Shown: positions 36,536 to 48,390 of the stretch, in pieces
Position numbering within the stretch: the first letter of the stretch is position 1
Layout: each line of letters starts with the position of its first letter
From: Eopsaltria australis
Lineage: Eukaryota > Chordata > Aves > Passeriformes > Petroicidae
Assembly (NCBI GenBank): GCA_034509425.1
Contig: JAVTVJ010000230.1
Coordinates: 1,029,501-1,093,500, forward strand
Direction: 5' to 3'
Length of the DNA: 64,000 nt
Position numbers and translations under genes: made by a program
The notes under the pieces: generated by a model
The model's input: only the letters and a program-made list of their open reading frames with translations
Databases searched by the model: none
Told to the model about the DNA's origin: nothing

Positions 36536-39500
36536 AATTTTCTTAAGCATGAAAGCTCATAAATGTGTGACTTTTATACTGGACTGCCTGTCTACAAGGC
36601 ATAATGTCTGATTTAGTGCATTAGTTTAACATTAGATACTAGGATAAAGAAAAATATGGGAGATTCTGATACAGTGTCAGACACAACAACACCATCTTTA
36701 TCATGCAACAGTGAAAGCCAGTCTGAGACTAAGAAAGAGGTTATTACTGGAACCAGTAGGAACATGATGACCATGCTACATCACTGCACAATTTGATGAG
36801 ACACACAGAGAATGGGGAAGCCCCTGGGGAAGCAGCTCAAGGGTTTAGGACAAAAAGCACCTTGAGAGCAAACCTGGATAACAAGGAAAAAACAGAAGAG
36901 ACACTGAAATACTCCAAGGTACAAGCCCAAAAACAACCCAAGTGAAATAACTAGGGCAAAAATGAGTGGCAGGCTCAGTCAGACCCATTTTTCTCCCAAA
37001 ACTAAAGAGAATGAGAAGATGAATTAGAAACACGTTGGGTTCTGCTCATATGACAAACTGAAATCTCCACAAGAAAAACACATGTGGGCTTTGTAGCTTG
37101 TTTAGCTCCTAATGGTGCACGTTAGGAGCACCTGATTGAGAACCTATAAACTCACCACGAAATTCTTAGTTCTGTCTCCAAGGAAGAAGTAGAAATCACA
37201 ACATTAAGTAGCACTTTCCCTCTTAGAGGCTGCAGCTATTTCACTTACCCGTGGTACACACATACACCTTCCTTTATTGTCTGATTAGCCAGGTGGCTCC
37301 ATCTAGGAAGTGAAAAGGAGGCAAAATCCTAGAACGCTTGGCCTTCTGTACAGAAAATACATAGTATTTACTTAGGAACTAGCTTTCTGCAAGTAGTCCA
37401 TGGCCCCAAAGAGATAACTTTTACATCATAGTTTTGCACATGGTACTTGACATTTGCTTGCATTTTATAAGAAGACCTGGTTTAAACCAAACAATATCTG
37501 AACCATCTCAAACTGCTGGAAACTACAGTTCATTGGGATTTCTCCAATGACATTTGCTTGTCAAAAATACTGGTTCATCAAAATCTGTAAACTGTCCCCA
37601 GAGTATTTCAGCCCACACCTGGTGACATCCTGTCTGTTAGGCAGGTCTTAGCCTGTGCGACTCTTGCCAGCCTGTCTGCTGAGCTGTTGGGAAGCCCAGT
37701 TTCCCAGACTGCTGTATGTCCTTCCACTGAAGTTCTCAGTAGTGGTATTTATTATTAAGCCTTGCCAACCTCAGTCAAACCAGAGCTTTTGGGATCATGG
37801 ACCTTTGCCTCATGCCTGAAAATGGTTTGCACTGTAGCTTGTAGGTATCTGCAGGATGACATCTGTCATCATACTGAATCCCAAAGCTTTCAGATTCCCA
37901 CTTCTGAAATCTGTTCAGGCTGCCTGTCTTCAATACTGCTCCAAAATCAGGGAACCAAATGGACCAGAAATCTTGCGTCCTTGCTCTCAGGACAGATAGT
38001 ACAGTGGACTGTGGGCCCTGGAAGCCCCAGAACCAATCAAATTTCTTCCAATTTGATTCTTCTCTGCAAACTACAGCACTAAAACTGACCAAAATTATGT
38101 CAGACACCATCAGTCAGTCCAGCATTCCCTACAGCACATTTAATTTCAGATATATCATGTTTCCTGTGGTTTTGGCTTTTTTAAAAAATGGGGGATAATT
38201 CTCCCCTCTTCCTTCCTCCAACCTCAAACAAAACATTAAAATCTGTGGAAGAATGAAAATTTTTTTTCCCAGTGAGGTCTACCTGCAGAAGCGACATATT
38301 TGGCTATTAATGACAATATCCAGAGATCTCTGTAATGCAGACATCGGTATTTCCAGGTCTGTTTTCTACAGCTCTTCTCTATTAGGAAGAGATTTATTTT
38401 CCTTTCACAGGCCAGAGGAGAATGCACCTTGCCCTGCAGAGACATTTTTAAGTTTCGAAATAGCCCCTTCTATTTCCAGCATTTTCTTTGAGATTGCTTC
38501 AGTCATTGCTTGATAAAGTAACCTGCACTGTATCAAAGGTTTGGTGCAGAAGCCCCAGGAAATCATAATTTTCCAAAACCTTTATGCTAAGTCTCTCAAC
38601 TCATGCTACAGAAGCTAATACAGTATGAACAACACTCATCCTATTAAACCTTAGGGTTCTTGTGTCTAAAAATTAATTCCTTCAGGGTTTGCTTGTCTCT
38701 AGATATCATGTGCTCAGTGTCCAGGATATGTAACATTTCGTCAAGAACATGAAGAAAAAGCAAAAGTATCTTTGAGAAGTAAAACTGAAAGACTGCCAGA
38801 GAGCTCACAGAATATCAAAATGGTGTGCAATATGCCTGGACTTGTTTTCCTTTCCAGTTAACTGAACGTTAGGCATAACTGAGAGCCTGATTCACTACAA
38901 AATACACTGTCAGTTACTCCACAGTAAAAGCTTGCACAAGGATTCTGTAGCACCAAGCCTGAGTGAGTTCTTTGCTAAATCATGCCCTCAAGATTCTCAG
39001 TATGCATATGTAAGCATGGCTGGAAATGGGGAAAGAAAAGGGGACAGACTCCTTATCACTGATAGGTGTAGCAGACCAGAAGGTCACAGAGGAGGGTTGG
39101 AGGAAGCACTGTTCTGCTCCATTTGGGCAGAAGAATTTTGTGTTTATTCAGAAGCATAAGAAAGTTTGAAACACCTTATAAGGGCTGGGACTCAGGCCCT
39201 GCTGGAAAAACCTGCTGGAGCTGAGCTCTGTGCATAACTCATATGAACATTAATGAGAGTTAAATGCACGCATTGAAAGAAGAATAGACCCCTTAGTGAT
39301 TTGTCAAGATAAAATTCAAAATAACTTTGAATGCTCAGAAGTAAATATTAGGTTTAGGAATTAAAAACAGCAGAAGTAGTGGAACAATTGCCTATAATGA
39401 GATCCAGGAACAATCTACCCACTGTACCAGGTTTTCATTAGAGTTATGGCCTGCAGCCATACCACCTTCGGCTGTGATCTTAAAAGCTAAGACCGGTTGG

Positions 39501-42500
39501 GCTGCTTAGCATTTGGAAGAGAGACCTCCAAGAAAGCTTACCAGTGCAGGAACAGCTTAGTGATGCAACAGACAATGTTTTTCCTTCTGATTCAGTATTG
39601 GATTCAGGTGTTAGGAGATCTGAAGGTCTTTTGTGTGAGATCTAAATCTGAGGATCTGATGATCTGTGATCAGTAAAGCATGCCTGTTATTTCCCATGAG
39701 TGTGCAATGTCACTTTGAAAAGGCTACTGCATTCCACTGTAGAGGTGGTTGCATGCCAGTAATAGATAAGAGCTGCCAATATAATGTAATGATCAACTTC
39801 ACAGTGAAGCTGAAAAGCTAAATTTTCCAATATGGGGTAAGTAGTTTAAGTCCCAAAAGCTCCAGAGAGGTGCTAAGAAGTGTTTGCTGTATTTTTTTAA
39901 GGGGTCGTGTATACTCTAAAACCATTGTTCTATCTCAGAGCTCTGCAAAGGAAGGGCACTTTTAACCCTGGGTTTACCATTGATGTTACCAATTCATAAT
40001 TATGTAACCCCTGCATGCACAGCTGAGCTGCCTGTGCAGCAGCACCTGAACCATCAGAGCCCACAAAATGGTTTTCAGGAGCAGCTCCTGAGGAAGCTCA
40101 ATTGTCCAGCTGACTGGGAACAGCAGACCTGTCCTGACCCTGCTCTTAAATCCCTCAGGTATTAGCCCTGCAAGGAATTAGGTGCATTGAGTTGTAGACA
40201 TTAAATAGTTGCCTATATCTGAATCAATGAGACCACTCAGAGTGCAATAAGTTAAAGATGCATCTGTGTCCAAAAAATGAAAGCATAAATGAGCAGTACA
40301 GCTACATAAATTCTAATTTATGTTTTTGACTTATTAACCTCCCCGGTTGTCATACAGAACACTGTACTAACATTGTTTTGTTTGTCCATGTAGGACGTGA
40401 TCCCACATGCTTCTGAGAGCCCTTGAGTCTATACTGCTCAAAGGGCTGACTTCATCAGGAATTCACTGAAATACATCAATTGGGGTTCATTGAATTCAAT
40501 GATTTGAGAGCATTTGGCATCCCTTAGGAGGCAATTAGCGCCTTCCAGAAAATGTGCCTTAGACAATCAGGTCTAGGAAGTTCAGACAGGTTTTCCTCTG
40601 GGTTTTGGGGCAGTTACTATTTGTATATAATAAATACCTGCTTTAATTTTTACTTGAATTTTAAAATGTAATTTTGAACGAAGCTTGAGCTGTCTATTAA
40701 CATTTGGTATCATGCTAGAACAGGACATAGCAAGTCTCTGACACTTGTGAGTAACCTACTGGTGATTTGCCAGAACTGAGCTGCTAAATTGATTTAATAC
40801 GGAATTTTGTCATAATATGACCCAAACCAAACATCTCTCCCTTTTAGTGTGATGCTTTTATTTGCATTATGTAGCTGAATAAAATGGTCTGTTTGAGATA
40901 GCCATACAATTTACCATAGCTGCTCATCTCTGACTTGCAGAGAAGAAAGCCATGAGTTTGTTGGCTTTTAGAGTCCAGGCTATGTCATGACTTGTGCTTG
41001 TACGCAGGCCATATTTGCTTAGTATTCCAGTATTACCATTGACTTCATGGGAACAAGCAGGGTCACATAAACCAGCTGGTGATCCATGTTTGTGGGGAGG
41101 AGGGGAAGTGTCAGCACACCCTACCCGCTGTCTTATATCAAAAACTCTTCCAACTCACTGTACAAGACGTTGGAAGCTGGAGCTGTAAAAAAAGTGCTTC
41201 CTTAATTTTTATATTTTTCTTCACACTAAAACGTAGCCCTTCAACTTCACTCCTCTTGCCACAGGCATTCCTCTTGAATGAGTATGCCTGATATCTGTGT
41301 CTCTTACCATAATGCTGAGAAAATACCGTGTCTGTTCAGCACAAAGAAGGCTTTACTACAAAAAATGCTGGTTAGGCTTCTGTGAACTGACAAATTGCAT
41401 ATGAAATCAGTAGTTCAGGAGCATCTTGGTGATATGCTTAAGTGCAAAAACCTCAGAAGATTTTCTACAGACAAAATGGTGGGCAGGGAAGAGACATTAA
41501 CAATTACTAATAACCATTTTAACTATTGATAAAGCAAGCACCTCTCATATATGGAAATGCAACTACTTTTTCTACAAAAGTGCCCTGTATTTGCAATAGC
41601 TCCAACTTCATTTGGGAAATGAAACTTCCTTTCTTCCTTCCTTGACACATCATCCAAAGACCACTGGAGTCCACAGAAGTTATAAAATCAAATCAAAAAG
41701 TTATGGATAAGTCCCTTAAAGAAAGACAATCTTGCAGGAAAAAGAAGCATTGTAGTTAGTACACTCTGGCAACAAAGTATATCATACTCATAAATAACAG
41801 AATGCTTTAATTCTTGCACACTGTTCCTCCTTTGCTTTGCTGTTTTAGTTAACTACAATTACTACTAATAGCAGCTTTACCACAAAAAATTAAGTACAAG
41901 TCCAGTACTCAATATAATCAGAAGAACTGAAGGAAGCATGTTCCCATTTAGTTTCCAAATGCTGTTCTAATCCCTCCTAAAATCCTAGCAGCTTCTACAG
42001 CACTGCATGGGAATCCTTCTGCTTCAGAAATACATCTTATTTATCTATGCAATAGGCAGCTCAAGGCAATAGAAAAATCCACATTAGAAAGAAGCAGAGT
42101 GTAATGCTTTTATAGCATCCTATATCAGCCTTCACACCAGAAAGATGTAAACCACCAAATGTCGAAAGAACGTATTATCCAGGATAAACTGAGTACTGCT
42201 TCCACTGTCAACTGCTTTAAGAGATGTGCACTTGAAGCACTGACAGCAATAAGTGAAACTCCTGTTTGTATTTTTTTTTAAAGAAATGCACATCCACATT
42301 TTTTTCCCCAGATAATGCTGTAAAGTTCTACCAAGAGGTTACTCAAAACAACTGCAAATAAAGTGCATGTACATAAATAACTTTGTCTGACTTTTTGTTT
42401 AATGTCCAAGATGATTGGAACAGATTGTATCATGAACTACTTTCCCTTTGGCTAATTAAATAGCCGTCTCCACTTACCATAAAGCATATTCTTATTAAAA

Positions 42501-43399
42501 CAAGTATCTATATTCATTCTGTTGGATAAATTACTTCCAAGTAAGTGCCATAAAGCCCATTACATTCCTGCTTTAGAAATGGATCAGGTCCAAACAGACA
42601 ATCAAAGGATTTCACTGGGATTATTTTAGATTAGAAAAACTATGGTAGACATGAAGCACTGACAAGATCATAAAGACATAAAGGATAAATTAGCAGTTAC
42701 ATACCAAAGTACTCCAGCAGTTTCTAGCACATTCAAAAAGGTAAAAAAAAGAAAAAAAAAAGGAAAAAAAGGAAAAAACCTTATTGCACTAATCTAAACA
42801 TAAATGGAAATCTGTTTATGCAGAAATCAAATGTCATGACTAAATGTTATCTCCCATACAAATCAAATAGCTCTTTCCAAGCTTAAAACCCAACAATATA
42901 AAAGAAATAACCAAGTTCACTAACTAGCTGAGTAGGAACTTATTTCTTTCCACAAGTTCCTTTTTAAATTGAATTGAAAAGACCATGTTATGATCGACCA
43001 TATTAATGAGTCATTATTGCATAACTGTATTTTTATTGCAGATATATTACCTGCTAAATGATGCTGTTTTTCCAGAAAAAGTTCACAGTACAGATTCTAT
43101 GGGAATGTTTCCTGCTGGCAGTTCCTAAATCTTTCAGAAGCTGTCAGCAACCTCAGAAATCAAGTCTGCAGTACCCCAGCAAGCAGAAGCATATGCACAG
43201 GCTTTCTATTTTTAAGCTGCAATCCAAACCATTAAAGAAACACCTTAAACATAAAAGATTATTGAAAATAAGATGATCCTATCTCACTTGTCAATCTAAA
43301 GGACACCGTCAATTACATGTAATCTAAGCTGCAATTTCTATAAATATACTTGACATTTAAAATATTCTTTTTTCCCTCCACAAACTTCTGCCCAAACTG
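36536..43399. other. Non-coding stretch, nothing recognised
   Basis: Nearly 7 kb of AT-rich sequence. It includes a 36-base pure purine tract at 42743-42778. Open frames of about 106 and 111 codons on opposite strands overlap at 37762-38110, which argues that neither is real. No RNA gene or clear transposon is visible. Confidence 0.5.
42743..42778. repeat. A-rich homopurine tract, 36 bases
   Basis: Only A and G occur across these bases, mostly as A runs broken by G or GG. It could be a degenerate poly(A) tail of an old retroposed sequence or a simple low-complexity tract. No upstream insert was recognised. Confidence 0.8.
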
Positions 43400-43600
43400 A
43401 TTATCCTCAGACCCACATTAACAAATCCTCAAAACTAAAATAAGTAACATCAAGTAAAATAAACATTTCCACAGAGAACACTGATCCATGGGGAACACCC
43501 TGTCTTTTCTGTTTACCTGTATCCAGTTTGCTTATAACACATTCCTCATCCATGCAGCTCATTAAAGGCTGGCAAGTCAGCCAGAAGCTTACAAGAAATT
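43400..43600 (-). mobile_element. Probable ancient CR1-clade LINE fragment (reverse transcriptase motif B)
   Basis: On the minus strand, bases 43499 to 43482 translate as GVPHGS, continuing VFSVEMFILL. This parallels the conserved motif B of CR1-type reverse transcriptases, GVPQGSVLGP followed by VLFNIF. Upstream in the sense direction, WMRN then resembles the WIRNWL block that precedes motif B. The plus strand correspondingly shows 'actgatccatggggaacacc', typical of antisense CR1. The copy is heavily decayed and its edges are approximate. Chance is possible, but the order of the blocks supports the call. Confidence 0.45.
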
Positions 43601-46600
43601 AAGCAAAAAGGCCTATAATTGCAATCAATTACAAAAGATGACCAGCCAGAATTTTGAAGAGTCCTCATGCATCACTGTAGGGTTCTTGTTCTACTTTCTA
43701 CATTTTTTTTGAATGAAGACACAGAGGAACCACACCCAACTAAGAGTAACTCTTTACTAGAAATAGGATTGTACCAATACCACAATGTCCTATGATACAC
43801 TGAATATGAGCACAAACATTCCTTACCAAAGCTTACTAGAGAAAACTGATAACCACTGCTTCCATCAAACCAAGGTTACTTTCTTTTCATTATAGTGGCC
43901 ATTTTCAAAGTGGTGCCTAAGAATTTACAGGCACAAACTCTGTTCTTGATTGACTGGATTTTTGACTAACTTTCTCATTTGCTGCTATGAAGATTTGTCC
44001 ACATAAACCTGGTACAAAATCTCATTACTATATTTCAGCATGTTCCTTTGTTTTGGATTTTAGCTAGAAGATAACTTTTTCAAGAGCATAATGTACTCTA
44101 ACATACAATATTTCCATGCTGCTTTTTAGTTGGCCTGAACAATACAGAGAAGCTATGAAACTGCCACAGTGGGAAAGGGAAACTTCCTCACCACAGCCAA
44201 GAGTTTGGTTTTATTACCTCTAAACAGACCTCTCCTACATTCTTCAGGGCTGTGAATCAGAACAAGGGTCGTAGTCCAGAATTCACTGGCTGGCAGAACA
44301 TTTTCTGTGAAGACCATTTTGCCTGCTGGTCTTTGCTTATTAAGTTAACAATTCAAATAGATGTGGACCACCTATTTGATAAGCAATCATTTCCACCAAT
44401 CTTGCAGATGCTGCTTTGAGACCTAGTTTAGTAGTCCAGCCCATCATTTGTGGAAGCTACTGGCTACTCACAAACAAGACTAAACCAACTTATAACTGCT
44501 GCATGGAATCTCATCAGAACAAACTTTGGAGGTTGGAAGGGCAGACAAAATCTGCAAGTTTTTAATCTGATCATCACTGATGCTGCAGGTTCAACAGTTC
44601 CATACTCATCTTATTAAGTAAGTGATAGCAAGAATTGTTTCTGAAAAGTACTAAGGATTTTTTTTTGCTAGTCTCAATGAAGCTTTCCAAATAAACACTT
44701 AACTGCAGTTGGCACTATAGAAAATGCCATAAACACAAAACCCATGGTCATGTAAATGTTGCTTTAAAACTGAAACCTAAGAAAAGAAGGTGAAAATGTG
44801 GATTATGATTTGCTTTAATGAGAGAAAGGAAAAGATGGATCATAAAACATAAAGCATATGTATGAAGGTACTCGGCTATAATTTTATACACACACTTGCA
44901 TCTATGTATGCATGCATACATTTCTGTTCTATACATATCTTGGACATTAGAGATATTTTTCAGCAAGTAATGAAACGCAGTGCAGGATTTCAATTATCCT
45001 ATATACCCTGTATTTTGAATAGACAGAATTTCTACAGAACTATCCATTAAAGACTTAACAAATCACTCCAATTCACTCCAAAGAAACATGCTTACAAAAA
45101 ACCATCAGCATTGTTACAGCTAAGTTTCTCTGATATATCAGACATCACTCACCTAATTGTAATACTTATGATTGGAATGGGTTGACTAAAATATTTTAAA
45201 ATTTTCCAAATTATTTTCCTTTACATATATTGAATTCAACTACTTTTGGTTCAAAATTTTGTCATTGTTTCCCCAATGGATATATTAAAGGAGCTCTCAG
45301 AACCATTAGTCAGATACTTTTATAAACACATACTGGGTTTGAACAAAGCAGGGTTACATTTTGTTCTAAGTGTGTTAAGTCTTCTGAAAAGGATTGATTG
45401 TATATGATTCACACGAGCTCACTTACTAGAATTGCTCATTTTTCTGAGGTGAGTGTTCAGCTACATGCCTCAGGGCACAATTATTGGTCTGAATCCCTTT
45501 CTGAGGCAGTATATTTTGGTGAGTGTATGGTGGTTACACGTAGTCAAATGTGGACTAGCGGGAGCCAAAGAAGAAGCAGCAAGATGAATGCTAGTATTTA
45601 TGAAGTTAGAATTCAGCTACAATTTAGCAGGTGCAAATGCAACTTCTAACAATCATACAAAAAATGACAAAACCCAGTAAGAACCAGCTCAGTTTAAAAT
45701 CTGCCTGTGGTTAAAAAAGCAGGCATAACACCTGCTAACTGTTACATAGCAGATTTTATGCCTTTTATCTGATTTTCTCCATATTTTTTTATCTCAGCAG
45801 GCATCTACTATCAGCTCTGCTGACTGACTGTGCCCTCTAGCCAGTCCCTGCAGGCATGAGCTTGTCCTTCAGACTTTCATCCTTCCAGTAAACCTTGTTT
45901 GTAGCTATCACAGAATCTCTCTTTTTGTCCCTCCATGGTCCTTCTTGACTAAGACCTGGTATCTGTAAAACCCTTGAGATTCTGCTCTCCAAGGAGCAGA
46001 ATCTCTAATTCCCATCTTCCTCTCACTCTTGTTTCTTTCAGCTCACAATATGCTGTGCTAGAGGCCAACTTTTTTTTTTTCTGTCAAGGTTTAACAAGTC
46101 TTGTAAAATGTGTTACCTCAAATCTCCTCATTTTTATCATGAACTGAATGAACTACTACTAAACACTTGGGAATTGCTAAAATGGGAAGAAAGGAGTTTT
46201 CTTCTGCTGCGGCCTCTAAGTCACATTTAGAGGCGTATTTCAGTTATTTCAGCCTTTCCCAAGAACAAGTCCTCTCTCTCCTATAGCACCTTTTCTTTGA
46301 AGCCCAAAAATTCAGCCACATGGTAGTGCCTTGTGACACAGCCTTGTGAGTTTTGATCTGTAAAATGTGTTGTTCCCTGGGCCAACAAATATGATGAGAA
46401 TCTATAGCTGAAGGTCATGGGAGGTATCTTCTCTCATAAGCAAGGGAACAGGAATCCATGTCTCCTTTGGACAATTCCATCTAATCGAGAGCTGCACCTA
46501 ACTGACAGGATGCCCTTTTGGTCTGCCGTACAGCTGTGCTTAGGACTTCCTCTGAGCCGTACAGGATTAACACTTATTTCTTCTTCCCCTCCCCAGGGGT

Positions 46601-48344
46601 TACAGTGAATGTTCCTTAGAATTCCACCAAAACATCATGCCCAAGAGAGAATGGGATGGAGTTAAACCAGAAGTTCCCTAAATGTGACTGAATGGCCCTG
46701 TCATTAGATGATCACACTATCTTCTGCTTAGTTTTGGCAGAAAATATAATCTGTCATCTCACAATAGAGATCTAATGGCTCTCTGGCTTATGGCTGCTAC
46801 TGAAATAAAGCAATGTATCCATCCATACCAGTACTACCTTCTTTATTAGGGCCTGAATACATATTATTCTGAAAGTCACACTTCTAATAGAATCATCATT
46901 TAGATTTTCCAAAAACCTTATGAATAGACACAGCCTAGCAGATAAGAGAGTCTATCTTGCCTACATTCTGGTATTGACAACAAGAATAAAGAAGTCATTA
47001 AATATTTTATTAAAATAAGGTTACTTCTTTAGGCTTCTTTCTTTTTGCAGTATTATATATATATCAGATAAAGATCCATCTAGTCAAGTATCCTGACTCT
47101 GACAATGTCCATCAGACACTGAAAACCACATGAACAAAGATAAGCATGTAGTAACATTTCTCCAGAATAACTCCCCACCAGGAACACTAGCACTAGACTT
47201 GCATACAGTAATCCTTGATGCCTTCCACTCCCCCAGCTCAGGTCTTTCCCTATCATTTTGGAACTTGAGCAAAGTTTTAGCACTATGTGATAAGGTTTTC
47301 CATGCCAATTTGCCTCGTCTGCTCTTCCTTCAATCAGGGAGCATCACTCAGAATTCCAGCTTCTTTTTAAACCATACAACCTTTACACATTCTTGAGAAT
47401 AAACAAAAAAAATTTTTTTTTTCATTTTTCAAACACTTCTCCCTTAAAAATACTACATTTATGCTATTACATAAAAGTATCCAAATAAGGCTTAATATAG
47501 CCAATAAGAAATGACAGAGCAACTAAGTGGTGTCTGTTACAGAAACAACAAAAAGCCTCAAACAATCCAGGAAAGAGACTTCTGTGTTGCTGTCTTAAAA
47601 ATATTTTCAGTTTATCTGACAGAATATAGGGTGTGGGGTGCCATTAAAGACGTTCAGCCATAGCTGCCATGGTCGTGCCAACGTGTCCTCATTGCCAGCA
47701 TTGCTCAGGGTCCTTTACCACTGCAGGGAAACATTATCAAGAGCCCTTTTGTGCCTGCTGGCTTCAGAGGCAGAGGAAGATGAAGCAAAGGACGTTATAT
47801 CCTATAAAATACATGTGACTACCTCAGACAAACTTTCTACTGTGTTTCTGCACAGGGACTCATGGAGAGCAGTACACTATTCCTACCACCCAGGCAGCAT
47901 GGCAAAGCAGCGCTGAAGACAAGAGCTTCCAAGAGATACTAGAAGATGTAAACCATAGGCTTACACAAGAGCCTTGTACCGGTAAGCACTCTCTCCACTG
48001 GCCTTAAGATGGTATCTGCCCACCAGCCTATGAGTGGAACCTATACATTTGTGCAGTTACACACTCCAGAGGACACATATGCATACACTGATATATTCAC
48101 AGAAATGCAGAAGATGAATGCCAAGCTGTAATACAGCAATATTTTCTCTCTACAAGTGTATCACTATCAGTTTACTTTTAAAGTCTATAGCTGGTTTCAA
48201 CTGTGGGTCATACCAGCTTCATCTAATAGCACACTCATTTATCAAATATGTTGTACTACAACACCAAGAAAGACTTTGAGCTGCTTTCTAAATCAGCTGT
48301 ATTTGCCAAGAGTATTTTGGACAATGCCACCTACCCAAGGAGTT
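43601..48344. other. Non-coding stretch, nothing recognised
   Basis: AT-rich sequence with short homopolymers (for example an 11-base T run at 46070-46080) and a 19-base alternating purine-pyrimidine tract at 44903-44921. A short 'ggaggttggaagggcagac' near 44530 faintly echoes antisense CR1 but is too short to call. No gene was found. Confidence 0.5.
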
Positions 48345-48375
48345 ATTTCTGCTAAAAGCAGAAATTTCTGCTTTT
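48345..48375. repeat. Nested palindromes, including a perfect 22-bp palindrome
   Basis: aaaagcagaaa at 48354-48364 is followed directly by its exact reverse complement, tttctgctttt (48365-48375). The left half also pairs with an earlier atttctgct (48345-48353), giving a competing 9-bp-arm hairpin. Another tttctgctta follows at 48381. The site can therefore switch between alternative hairpins, or may simply reflect slippage-driven expansion of a tttctgct word. Confidence 0.9.
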
Positions 48376-48390
48376 ATTTATTTCTGCTTA

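Noticed and set aside
37762..38110. Two overlapping open frames of 106 and 111 codons on opposite strands
   Set aside because: Both cannot easily be real, neither resembles a known protein, and no exon signals frame them.
44500..44620. 'ggaggttggaagggcagac' resembling antisense CR1
   Set aside because: Only about 20 bases match, and the neighbouring landmarks of the CR1 3' end are absent.
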